Shown piece after piece: positions 6,839-14,018 of a stretch of 14,528 nucleotides of DNA. The stretch comes from DATKMP01 sp035541775 (GTDB lineage Bacteria; Bacteroidota; Ignavibacteria; UBA10030), in assembly GCA_035541775.1 (NCBI GenBank), contig DATKMP010000279.1, forward strand, positions 1 to 14,528, read 5' to 3'. The first letter of the stretch is position 1. Every line of letters starts with the position of its first letter. Both the position numbers and the translations under genes were made by a program. The notes beneath the pieces were generated by a model that saw nothing but the letters and a program-made list of their open reading frames with translations, searched no databases and had not been told where the DNA came from.

Positions 6839-8431
6839 CTATTCCGGTACGTCAGGTCGTTGATACGCCGGTATGTACACGGAGAACGTCGAACCTTTTC
6901 CAACTTCACTTTCCACCGTAACAAATCCTTTGTGCCCTTTCACAATTCCCATGGCATTGGATAACCCCAATCCCGTTCCTTTGCCGATTTCTTTTGTTGT
7001 GTAAAACGGTTCAAAAATTCTATCGACATCTTCCGCGGGTATGCCATGGCCGGTATCTTGAAATGCAAAGCACACAAATTTTCCGGGTACTGCATCGGGA
7101 TTGCTTTCAGCAAGCTCATGCCCGACGATACGATTGGTGACCGATACAGTAATGGTACCGCCGTCCGGCATCGCATCTTTTGCATTCTGTAAGAGATTCA
7201 AAAACACCTGATGCAACTGTCCGACATCGCCGTTCATATTCCAAACGTTTTCTTGCACGTGAACTGAAAAGTGAATGAAGGAAGGAAATGTGCTCTGCAC
7301 TATTTTTTGTACTTCACTTAATAGCAGTGCCGACCGAAGTTCCACGCGGCTTCCCTCTACTCCTTTGACAAACGAAAGAACCTGATCCACCATGTTTTTT
7401 GCATGATGTGTGCTGAAATCCATGGCGGCAATCACCGATTGTAAGGTTTCATCTTTGACATGCTCTTTCACCATCTCAACGCCCATAATGACCGGCGCAA
7501 AATCGTTGCTGAGATCATGCGCGATACCGCTCGTCAGCACGCCGATACTTTCGATACGCTGCGTGCGGAGAAACCGTTCCCGCAAACGTTTGACTTCCGT
7601 AATATCTGTGCACACAATCATCACATCGTCTGGATAATCTTGCTGATCATGCACCATGGAAAAACGGACGAAGGAGACAAATTCTTTTCCGATGCGCGAT
7701 CGCTGAAATACTTCGCCGGACCAATTCCCCGCAGCAAGCGTTGCATGCCATGCTTCGTCGAATGTTTCCGCTCTATTGTACGACACGAGTTCCGTCACCT
7801 GTTTCCCGATTGCCTCTTCGGCATTCCAGCCGTACATCTTCTCCGCGCCGGCATTCCAGTACCGAACTGTTTTGGCTAAATTCAACACGATGACGGCATC
7901 TTGAGTCTTATTCAAAAGATCGGCCTGTTCTTGAACCCGCTGCTCGGCGCACTTACGACGGGTAATATCGATTATGACGCCTTCTATTATTTCTGTGGAA
8001 GAAAAATATTTTGCGGAAAACGAAATCCATAAACTCGATCCATCGAGACGCCGAATGAAATATTCTTCGCTATCAATATACCCCTGGGTGATTATTTTTT
8101 CCAAGATCTTTCCTTGGTACAAAGGCATGGAAGTATAGAGTGCCTTCGTTATTTCCTCCAGCGAATCAGTTTGGAATAAACGCAACATGGCATTGTTTGC
8201 ATCAATGATTTTTTTCTCTTCGACGGAGAATCGCGCCATGCCGACCAGCGAATTTTCAAACAAGTTGCGGTATTTTTTTTCGCTTTCGGCGACACGTTCC
8301 AATTCTCGCTGCTTTGCCGACAGTGCCTTCCGTTTGCTGATAACGATTGCTGAGATGAACGCCCCGGCCAAGAACACCATCACCAATGTTCCTGCTATGA
8401 CCACAAACCAGATATCAAAATGTGCTTCCAT
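6839..8431 (-). CDS. Membrane-anchored PAS-PAS sensor histidine kinase
   Basis: A 530-residue sensor kinase. One hydrophobic helix at about 8-32 anchors it; almost no periplasmic domain exists, so sensing is probably cytoplasmic or in the membrane. PAS 1 spans about 52-160 and ends in a PAC-like GVIIDITRRK. PAS 2 spans about 170-282 and ends in MIVCTDITEVKRL. The dimerisation and phosphorylation helix has H305 in SGIAHDLSNDFAPV, of the type seen in NtrB-like and hybrid PAS kinases. The ATPase domain shows LNLLQNAKDAM (N box), DTGHGIP (G1), FEPFYTTK (F box) and GKGTGLGLSNAMGI (G2). There is no receiver domain and no response regulator gene in the window, so it is an orphan here. The start is fixed by GGAGGG five to six nt before the ATG. 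A 224-nt leader separates it from the upstream membrane protein gene. Confidence 0.95.
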   Translation of the reverse strand: MEAHFDIWFVVIAGTLVMVFLAGAFISAIVISKRKALSAKQRELERVAESEKKYRNLFENSLVGMARFSVEEKKIIDANNAMLRLFQTDSLEEITKALYTSMPLYQGKILEKIITQGYIDSEEYFIRRLDGSSLWISFSAKYFSSTEIIEGVIIDITRRKCAEQRVQEQADLLNKTQDAVIVLNLAKTVRYWNAGAEKMYGWNAEEAIGKQVTELVSYNRAETFDEAWHATLAAGNWSGEVFQRSRIGKEFVSFVRFSMVHDQQDYPDDVMIVCTDITEVKRLRERFLRTQRIESIGVLTSGIAHDLSNDFAPVIMGVEMVKEHVKDETLQSVIAAMDFSTHHAKNMVDQVLSFVKGVEGSRVELRSALLLSEVQKIVQSTFPSFIHFSVHVQENVWNMNGDVGQLHQVFLNLLQNAKDAMPDGGTITVSVTNRIVGHELAESNPDAVPGKFVCFAFQDTGHGIPAEDVDRIFEPFYTTKEIGKGTGLGLSNAMGIVKGHKGFVTVESEVGKGSTFSVYIPAYQRPDVPE

Positions 8432-8553
8432 AACCCTCCGGCAAGTGAGTTTGCTATTTCGTTTCTCTTACTCCACGTTTATTTTAACTGTACGAACATT
8501 GTTCCCAAATCATATTTCTTTTAAACACCTCGTTGTTCAAATATAAAAAAAGA

Positions 8554-8570
8554 ATTTTGCATGACAAAAT
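8554..8570. promoter_or_regulatory. Palindrome ATTTTG-N5-CAAAAT in the kinase leader
   Basis: A perfect inverted repeat, two 6-bp arms around 5 bp (CATGA on the plus strand), 123 nt upstream of the histidine kinase start. On the minus strand it is followed by a T-rich run, so it could also be a weak A/T-only hairpin ending the membrane protein transcript. An operator for a dimeric regulator is equally possible. The surrounding 224-nt leader (8432-8655) contains no credible gene and no other structure I can support. Confidence 0.3.
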
Positions 8571-8655
8571 CGAATCCGAACAAAAAATAGGGACAGCGGG
8601 GCGACTCGACGCTTTTGCGCGATAGAAGCCTATAGGAAAATACAGCCCTGAAACC

Positions 8656-9324
8656 TTACAAATGCCCAATATTTTCAATGAGAATTTTCTTCCTTTCCGG
8701 TATGCAGAAAAACGCGCGGAGGAAAAAGAGGTGCTGGATGATGATAAATACCAAGTTAATAACCCAGAGATTGATCATTACTTGCGCGGGTAAATTTTTA
8801 AGCATCACATTAAATGAACCGAACAACACAAATGTTGCCGCAGCATATAAGACAATGCCGCTTACTGTCCAAAGCCGTGCATCATCCTTCCACGTGTGTT
8901 TTTCATCCTGTAAAACAACCATCAGCAGCCAGGTACCAAATATTATCTGTATCGCTTCGGATATATCGCTCGTATATGTTGTTGTTTCATAAATTGGCTC
9001 GAATGTAAATAAGCCGATCGTCCAGATGACAAAGTACAAAACAAAACAACCGATCAAATATCTTCCATACCTTCGACTTGTCTTCCAGACATACAAAACT
9101 AAAACCAACAAGATTAATTCAATTGGATCATTGATGTGCAAAAGCCAAAGATCGTTACAATGATGTTTTACGAAATACAATTCTATGCAAGTCATTACGA
9201 CACAAAACAATATATACCATTCAAGAAACCGTAGCGGTTTTAATAATTGTTTATACTTATATAATCCTACAAATCCAACAATTACTTGTACTGCCAATGA
9301 GATATAAAAAATGAAATAGGGCAC
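8656..9324 (-). CDS. Multi-pass membrane protein of unknown function (about 7 TM)
   Basis: A 222-residue hydrophobic protein with about seven predicted membrane helices, linked by short charged loops (KYKQLLKPLR, KTSRRYGR, QDEKHTWKDDAR), and a short basic C-terminus, PERKKILIENIGHL. I do not recognise a named family. Conserved-looking polar residues inside or near helices include ELYFVKHHCND and the NDPIELILL stretch. It starts at GTG two nt after the stop of the upstream small exported protein, with no strong ribosome site, which suggests translational coupling to that gene. No ATG occurs before residue 44. The histidine kinase follows on the same strand after 224 nt. A sensory or signalling partner role is possible but is only guilt by association. 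Confidence 0.7.
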   Translation of the reverse strand: MPYFIFYISLAVQVIVGFVGLYKYKQLLKPLRFLEWYILFCVVMTCIELYFVKHHCNDLWLLHINDPIELILLVLVLYVWKTSRRYGRYLIGCFVLYFVIWTIGLFTFEPIYETTTYTSDISEAIQIIFGTWLLMVVLQDEKHTWKDDARLWTVSGIVLYAAATFVLFGSFNVMLKNLPAQVMINLWVINLVFIIIQHLFFLRAFFCIPERKKILIENIGHL

Positions 9325-9326
9325 TT

Positions 9327-9749
9327 TTATTTCGATAATTCCGTATTGGCATCACACCATGGTGGACAAGGCAAACTTTTTTCCGCGATCCCAGCTTTCG
9401 TCATATCTTTGCCTTTTGCATCAACGCCCACAAGAACGATAGTTGGTTTGCCATCTTTTGTCTGCGCATAATAATAGCGAATTGCCACGCATCCTTTTTG
9501 TGCAAGAATTTTATCGAAAATTTTTCTGTTGAACATGCCGCCTTTAATCTCGGTGGCTTTTGTACCGGCATTGCGCGCTTTAATTAATTCCTTCGCTTCC
9601 TGCAAGCTGATGGAATGGTCTCGCGCGAGCAGTTCCTTCATCTGCGGTGCGCCGCTCTCTTGCTTTTTATCCTGTTGTAAAAATGCGGTGGTGCCCAGCA
9701 CGACTAGAATTGCAGCGCCGGCAAGGAATAACATCCGTCGAAAATTCAT
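9327..9749 (-). CDS. Small exported protein with C-terminal CPPWC motif, function unknown
   Basis: A 140-residue protein with a classic N-terminal export or anchor segment (MNFRRMLFLAGAAILVVLGTTAFL). A mature domain of about 110 residues follows. Visible landmarks are the helix SLQEAKELIKARNA, GGMFNRKIFDKILAQKGC (about 70-87), the beta-rich VAIRYYYAQTKDGKPTIVLVGVD and the C-terminal SLPCPPWCD. C87 plus the two cysteines of CPPWC could form a disulphide or bind metal. I recall similar uncharacterised proteins in Bacteroidota, but no function is known to me. The ATG is fixed by a strong GGAGGGTAAT ribosome site; the open frame runs on upstream to 9854 without coding character. It is followed after 2 nt by the membrane protein gene. 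Confidence 0.8.
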   Translation of the reverse strand: MNFRRMLFLAGAAILVVLGTTAFLQQDKKQESGAPQMKELLARDHSISLQEAKELIKARNAGTKATEIKGGMFNRKIFDKILAQKGCVAIRYYYAQTKDGKPTIVLVGVDAKGKDMTKAGIAEKSLPCPPWCDANTELSK

Positions 9750-9990
9750 ATTACCCTCCAGTAAAAAATGAATGTGACTTTTTTGAATCCGCTTCGCTGC
9801 AAGCTGCACAGCAAGCGCTCGACAAAAAAGTAAGTGAAAAAAGTAAGAATTCAAAGAAAAAAAATAACTGGACGGCTCAATTGCATCTCAGACCAGTGTT
9901 TTGCATTTTATAAGTATACAATTTTAAAACAGCGACTGTCGAGATGGAAGATTGCAAGATCACGAAACAGAATGATAAGGACACATACGT
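9750..9990. promoter_or_regulatory. Divergent promoter region with two AAAAAAGTAAG repeats
   Basis: The 241-nt gap separates the minus-strand exported protein gene and the plus-strand ROK kinase gene, so promoters for both must lie here unless transcription enters from outside. An 11-bp word AAAAAAGTAAG is repeated exactly at 9824-9834 and 9837-9847 (13-bp period). A/T-rich TATAAGTATACAAT at about 9910-9923 could include a -10 element for the kinase gene, but no convincing -35 partner was found. The repeat might be a regulator site or slippage of an A-rich tract. Confidence 0.35.
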
Positions 9991-10950
9991 ATGGTAGCAG
10001 AAGATGTAGTACTCGGAGTCGATATCGGCGGAACCAACACCGCGATGGGAATTGTCGGCCGTAGCGGAACGTTGATTGCAGAAACATCGATTCCCACCGA
10101 AGCGCAAAAACCGGCGGCGGTTTTTTTTGACCGCTTCCACACGCAAGTAGAAACGCTGCTCGCTCCGTTTCGGCACACGCACAATCTTATTGGCATCGGA
10201 CTCGGTGCGCCGAATGCAAATTATTATAAAGGCACCATCGAGCGTCCGCCGAATTTGAGTTGGGAATTTGTGGATGTCGTCGGCACATTGAAGCAGTGGT
10301 ACACCATTCCCATCGTGCTGACCAACGATGCAAATGCGGCCGCGCTTGGCGAAATGCTGTTCGGCGCGGCAAAAGGCATGAAAGACTTTATCGAGATTAC
10401 ACTGGGAACCGGCGTAGGGAGCGGAATTGTTGCAAATGGTGAAATGATTTATGGCCACGACGGTTTTGCCGGAGAAATCGGGCACACGATTGTCGATCAT
10501 AACGGCCGGACTTGTGGCTGCGGCAGGCGCGGTTGCCTGGAAACATATACCTCGGCAAACGGCATCCGGCGCACGGTGGATGAACTCGTTCGTACCACAG
10601 CGACGCCGAGTGAACTGCGGAAGATTGCGTTCGATGACCTGACATCGAAACAAATCTATGAAGCTGCGCGGCGCGGCGATGCGCTGGCGCTGCAAGCGTT
10701 TGAAGTGACAGGGAAATATCTCGGCATGGCACTTGCGGATTCCGTTGCCTACACAAGTCCGGAAGCAATCATTTTATTCGGCGGGTTGGCCTTGGCCGGC
10801 GATTTTATATTTACGCCGACAAAGCATTATATGGAAGAGTATATGATGAATATTTTTAAAAATAAAGTTCGCTTGTTACCGTCCGCACTGCCGCAAGGCA
10901 AGGCCGCCATCCTCGGCGCAGCGGCATTAATCTGGAACGAGCTGCTGTGA
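9991..10950 (+). CDS. ROK family sugar kinase, glucokinase-like
   Basis: Cytoplasmic ATP-dependent sugar kinase of 319 residues, most likely acting on glucose or a related hexose or amino sugar. The phosphate-binding motif VLGVDIGGTN lies at 7-16, and the second substrate motif GLGAPNANYYKGTIERPP at 70-87. TNDANAAALGE (111-121) carries the catalytic D113 preceded by N112. The ROK signature region EIGHTIVDHNGRTCGCGRRGC (162-182) has H165 and C175, C177 and C182, the four zinc ligands of the family. FGGLALAG near 263-270 and GKAAILGAAAL near the C-terminus complete the fold. No helix-turn-helix precedes it, so it is an enzyme and not a NagC-type repressor. AAGGA lies 9 nt before the ATG. The diiron/LuxR regulator starts 35 nt downstream on the same strand. 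Confidence 0.93.
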   Translation: MVAEDVVLGVDIGGTNTAMGIVGRSGTLIAETSIPTEAQKPAAVFFDRFHTQVETLLAPFRHTHNLIGIGLGAPNANYYKGTIERPPNLSWEFVDVVGTLKQWYTIPIVLTNDANAAALGEMLFGAAKGMKDFIEITLGTGVGSGIVANGEMIYGHDGFAGEIGHTIVDHNGRTCGCGRRGCLETYTSANGIRRTVDELVRTTATPSELRKIAFDDLTSKQIYEAARRGDALALQAFEVTGKYLGMALADSVAYTSPEAIILFGGLALAGDFIFTPTKHYMEEYMMNIFKNKVRLLPSALPQGKAAILGAAALIWNELL

Positions 10951-10985
10951 CGGGCAAAGCAACAAAGAGGTCGTTCGGAGCATAA

Positions 10986-12035
10986 ATGAAACTCCTCACA
11001 GCCAATATGAAAATGGCAGACGTTGTGCACAGCAATTATTTGCTGATGCCGGTCATCAGCCGGTTCGGCATTCCGCTGGGATTCGGCGAGAACACGGTGA
11101 AAGCGGTGTGCCGCGAGCATGGCATTGATGTGGAATTTTTCCTTGCCATCGCCAATGCCTTCAGCAGCGAACATTATTTTCCAGAAAAAAAATTGCAGGC
11201 ATTCAACGTGCTGATGATCGTTGCATATCTGCAAAAGACGCACAAATATTATATCGAAACGGAAGTGCCGCTGATCGAACGGCTGCTTCGGGAATTCATT
11301 CAGCATCATTCCGCCGATAAAAAAAATCTGACGCTCATTAAAACTTTTTTTCTGGAATACAAAAAAGAATTATTGGCACATCTTGATCGAGAAGAAACGA
11401 CGACGTTTCCGTACATAAAACAGGTGTACCATTTATTTCACGAGCGGCACGCCACCCGCGAAGAACGAAAAGCGTTGTCCCGCTATTCCATGAAAGTCTA
11501 TGAAGAAGAACACAGCGACATCGATGCAAAACTTTATGATTTAAAAAACATCTTAATCAAGTACGTTCATGGCGATGAGATGCATGAAGTGTACAATGAA
11601 ATTATTTTTGAATTGTTCCGGCTGGAAAAAGATATTCAAGACCACACACGGATCGAGAATACCATTTTGATGCCGTTGGTGGGAGAAATGGAGAGCGAAT
11701 TATTCCATGCTCCCCGAAAGAAAACTGCGGCGATGCAAAGCATCGAACATCTGGAACCGCCGCCGACTCGCATGCCGGCGGCCACGCTGCAAGCACAGAT
11801 TGCGGCAACCGGCTTCCGCAATCAAGAAGTATTGACGGAACGCGAAACAGAAGTGCTGCGGCTTGTTGCGTGCGGCGACCTGAACAAACAAATTGCCGAC
11901 AAACTTTCCATTTCGCTGCACACGGTCATTTCACATCGAAAAAATATTACACGCAAGCTGCAAATAAAAACCGTTGCCGGGTTGACGATCTATGCGCTGC
12001 TCAACGGACTGATTTCTTCCCGCGATATCAGCTGA
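10986..12035 (+). CDS. Diiron (hemerythrin-like, YtfE/RIC type) sensor fused to LuxR-type HTH
   Basis: A 349-residue likely transcription regulator with three parts. Residues 8-62 resemble the N-terminal ScdA/RIC domain (MADVVHSNYLLMPVISRFGIPLGFGENTV), but the family's Cys-Cys pair is replaced by LG. Residues about 80-235 form a four-helix hemerythrin-like domain in which the six diiron ligand positions of YtfE are recognisable: H86, H132 with E136 (HLDRE), H176 (EEHSD), and H220 with E224 (HTRIE). Residues 283-340 are a LuxR/GerE helix-turn-helix (LTERETEVLRLVACGDLNKQIADKL, then SLHTVISHRKNITRKL). YtfE/RIC proteins are linked to NO and oxidative damage of iron centres, so a direct NO, oxygen or redox sensor controlling transcription is the natural reading. 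That is inference. GGAG lies 6-7 nt before the ATG, and it follows the ROK kinase gene by 35 nt. There is no receiver domain. Confidence 0.88.
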   Translation: MKLLTANMKMADVVHSNYLLMPVISRFGIPLGFGENTVKAVCREHGIDVEFFLAIANAFSSEHYFPEKKLQAFNVLMIVAYLQKTHKYYIETEVPLIERLLREFIQHHSADKKNLTLIKTFFLEYKKELLAHLDREETTTFPYIKQVYHLFHERHATREERKALSRYSMKVYEEEHSDIDAKLYDLKNILIKYVHGDEMHEVYNEIIFELFRLEKDIQDHTRIENTILMPLVGEMESELFHAPRKKTAAMQSIEHLEPPPTRMPAATLQAQIAATGFRNQEVLTERETEVLRLVACGDLNKQIADKLSISLHTVISHRKNITRKLQIKTVAGLTIYALLNGLISSRDIS

Positions 12036-12117
12036 TGATCATTTTCATTTTGACATCTTCCAAAATCATGCCTACCTTTTTAACAATATTATTTTGAATC
12101 ATACGAGAAAGAGTATT

Positions 12118-13347
12118 ATGAACCAAAGAATCATTACCATCATCGCCTTCATCTGCATCATTCCATCCGTGATGCACGCACAAATCGAACGGCGCGATAC
12201 GGCGTTGTTTGTAGAACCGAAAAGCGAATTCTGGGATTCGATTACAACATCCTTAGATAAATTTTATAAAAAAGAAACGCCGCCGAAGAAAGTTCTTCGC
12301 GTCGATTTCAGCAAATACAATCCGCCAAAATCTACCGACGAGTTCAAACAATACTGGCACAACAAACCGGTCTCGCAGGCAAATTCCGGCATGTGCTGGT
12401 GCTTTTCCACGACATCATTTTTAGAATCCGAAATTTACCGAACCACGAAACGGGAAGTAAAACTTTCCGAGCTGTACACGGTGTACTGGGAATATGTCGA
12501 AAAAGCACGCGGCTTCGTTCGCGCGCGCGGCAATCAAACATTCGGCGAAGGTTCGGAATCCGAAGCGGTGCTTCGATCATGGGAACATCATGGCATCGTT
12601 CCGGAAGAGGCGTACACGGGATTGTTGAACGGGCAGCCGTTTCACGATCACACAAAATTATTTGCCGAGTTAGATACGTATCTAAAATCGCTGAAGGCAT
12701 CGAATGCATGGGATGAAGATGCCGCCGAGCACACCGTGCGCGCCATCCTTAATCACTACATCGGTGCACCGCCGGAGAAAATTTCCGTCAACGGAAAAGA
12801 AGTAACGCCGAAAGAATATTTAGAGAAAACACTGAAATTGAATTTGAACGACTACATCGAACTGACGTCATTGTCAGACCGTCCGTATTATGCATGGAAT
12901 GAATACGATGTGGACGATAATTGGTGGCACAGCAAAAATTATTTCAACGTTCCGCTCGATGTGTTTATGAATGCCATCAAAACCGCAATCCGCAACGGCT
13001 ACACGACCGTGATTGGCGGCGACGTTTCCGAACCGGGTATCGAAGGGCATGCCGGCATTGCCGTGATTCCGTCGTTCGATATTCCCTCGCAGTACATCGA
13101 CGAGAACGCGCGCATCTTCCGTTATAAAAACGGAACGACCGGCGACGATCATGGTATTCATCTTGTCGGGTATGCGGAAAAAGGCGGCAGAGATTGGTAC
13201 TTGATAAAAGATTCCGGCGCAGGTTCGCGCAACAATTCACATCCGGGATATTTTTTCTTTGAAGAAGATTTTGTGAAACTGAAAATGCTGACGGCGATGT
13301 TCCCGAAAAGCGCTCTTCCAGAAATTATAGCAAAGCTCCCGAAGTAA
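12118..13347 (+). CDS. Exported C1 (papain-fold, bleomycin hydrolase-like) peptidase
   Basis: A 409-residue predicted exported cysteine peptidase. The N-terminal MNQRIITIIAFICIIPSVMHA is a signal peptide with an AHA-like cleavage site before QIERR. The oxyanion Gln and nucleophile are Q87 and C93 in SQANSGMCWCFS, with the six-residue spacing of papain, and the sequence resembles QxSSGRCWxF of bleomycin hydrolases. The His is H345 in DDHGIHLVGY. The next motif, YLIKDSGAGSRN, should be the KNSWG motif, so the catalytic Asn is apparently Asp (D365) and the Trp is lost. A second cysteine (C95) follows the nucleophile by two residues. The ATG at 12118 has AAAGAG upstream; a TTG at 12094 adds eight residues. 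It lies 82 nt after the diiron regulator and ends in an intrinsic terminator. Substrate unknown; activity not certain given the Asp. Confidence 0.85.
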   Translation: MNQRIITIIAFICIIPSVMHAQIERRDTALFVEPKSEFWDSITTSLDKFYKKETPPKKVLRVDFSKYNPPKSTDEFKQYWHNKPVSQANSGMCWCFSTTSFLESEIYRTTKREVKLSELYTVYWEYVEKARGFVRARGNQTFGEGSESEAVLRSWEHHGIVPEEAYTGLLNGQPFHDHTKLFAELDTYLKSLKASNAWDEDAAEHTVRAILNHYIGAPPEKISVNGKEVTPKEYLEKTLKLNLNDYIELTSLSDRPYYAWNEYDVDDNWWHSKNYFNVPLDVFMNAIKTAIRNGYTTVIGGDVSEPGIEGHAGIAVIPSFDIPSQYIDENARIFRYKNGTTGDDHGIHLVGYAEKGGRDWYLIKDSGAGSRNNSHPGYFFFEEDFVKLKMLTAMFPKSALPEIIAKLPK

Positions 13348-13368
13348 ATCATCGATTTCCATCACAAC

Positions 13369-13412
13369 ACCTTCGTTCATTCTTAACACCATGGGCGAAG
13401 GTTTTTTATTTT
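13369..13412 (+). terminator. Intrinsic terminator after the C1 peptidase gene
   Basis: ACCTTCGTTCAT pairs with ATGGGCGAAGGT over 12 positions (two G-U pairs in the middle) around a 10-nt loop, and the T-run TTTTTTATTTT follows. The T-run touches the stop codon of the convergent methyltransferase gene. In the minus direction no T-run follows the hairpin (the bases are GTTGTGATGG), so it should act mainly on the plus-strand transcript. Confidence 0.8.
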
Positions 13413-14007
13413 AGAGCTTGCGACCAATTAACGTCATTCGTGCGTTGGAATCTTCAAAACCGACTTCGAACTTGAGCGTGAGCAAAATCGATTTCAATTC
13501 GGAAATTTCCAGAAGACGGTCATGCGCAACCGCGCCGCCGATTTTGGCGTGAATCGTTGTAATGGTTTCTGCGTTCAGCAAATGAATGATGCTGACAGTC
13601 CCGCCCGGCTTCAACACACGCCGCACTTCTGCTACAACATCGGGAACGTCCTCCAGATGCGGAACAACGGAAAGCATATACACGCGGGCAAATGTTTCAT
13701 CGGAAAACGGTAGCTGATGTGCATCGCCTTGAATATATTCGCGAACATTGGAATATTGTTTTTCTTTCGCACACTTCAGCATCGATTCCGAATGATCGAA
13801 TGCCGTTACGTTCCATTCGGATAAAAACGGAAACAGAACGCCTGTACCGCATCCGAGATCAAGCACATTCTTCCCGATCTCACCCGGCGTTTCAACAATC
13901 GAAATAATTTTTTGTAAATAGCCGGAATCGTCGCTGGAAAGATGTTCATTCCATCGTTCTGCACGTCGATTAAAAAAATCTTTTCGGGTTTCTGAAAGGA
14001 TGTTCAT
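13411..14007 (-). CDS. Class I SAM-dependent methyltransferase
   Basis: A 198-residue cytoplasmic methyltransferase of the Methyltransf_11/UbiE-like group. Motif I VLDLGCGTG is at 48-56, the acidic ribose-binding D71 is in TAFDHSESML, GDAHQLPF (94-101) is the adenine-side motif, and the post-strand RRVLKPGG (129-136) is typical. The N-terminus FFNRRAERWNEHL resembles the FDxxAxxWD start of many small-molecule methylases. The acceptor substrate cannot be told. Translation starts 11 nt after the TRIC-protein stop; no clear ribosome site is seen, so coupling is likely. Its stop codon overlaps the T-run of the convergent terminator. Confidence 0.9.
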   Translation of the reverse strand: MNILSETRKDFFNRRAERWNEHLSSDDSGYLQKIISIVETPGEIGKNVLDLGCGTGVLFPFLSEWNVTAFDHSESMLKCAKEKQYSNVREYIQGDAHQLPFSDETFARVYMLSVVPHLEDVPDVVAEVRRVLKPGGTVSIIHLLNAETITTIHAKIGGAVAHDRLLEISELKSILLTLKFEVGFEDSNARMTLIGRKL

Positions 14008-14018
14008 GGAAACAAAAC

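Noticed and set aside
8484..8678. 64-codon minus-strand frame between the 7-TM protein and the kinase
   Set aside because: It overlaps the end of the membrane protein gene, has no ribosome site and no recognisable sequence character; the region looks like a leader.
9750..9854. N-terminal extension of the CPPWC protein by 35 codons
   Set aside because: The ATG at 9749 has a strong GGAGGG site and begins a typical signal sequence; an extension would bury it.
9877..10695. 272-codon open frame antisense to the ROK kinase gene
   Set aside because: It lies wholly opposite a gene with clear catalytic motifs, has arginine/cysteine-rich low-sense composition, no recognisable domain and no ribosome site; it is a shadow frame.
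12047..12066. ATTTTG/CAAAAT hairpin after the diiron regulator gene as a terminator
   Set aside because: Only six mostly A-T pairs, and no T-run directly after it; too weak to claim, so read-through into the C1 peptidase gene remains possible.
13369..13412. Bidirectional terminator for the convergent genes
   Set aside because: On the minus strand the hairpin is not followed by a T-run, so only plus-strand termination is supported.
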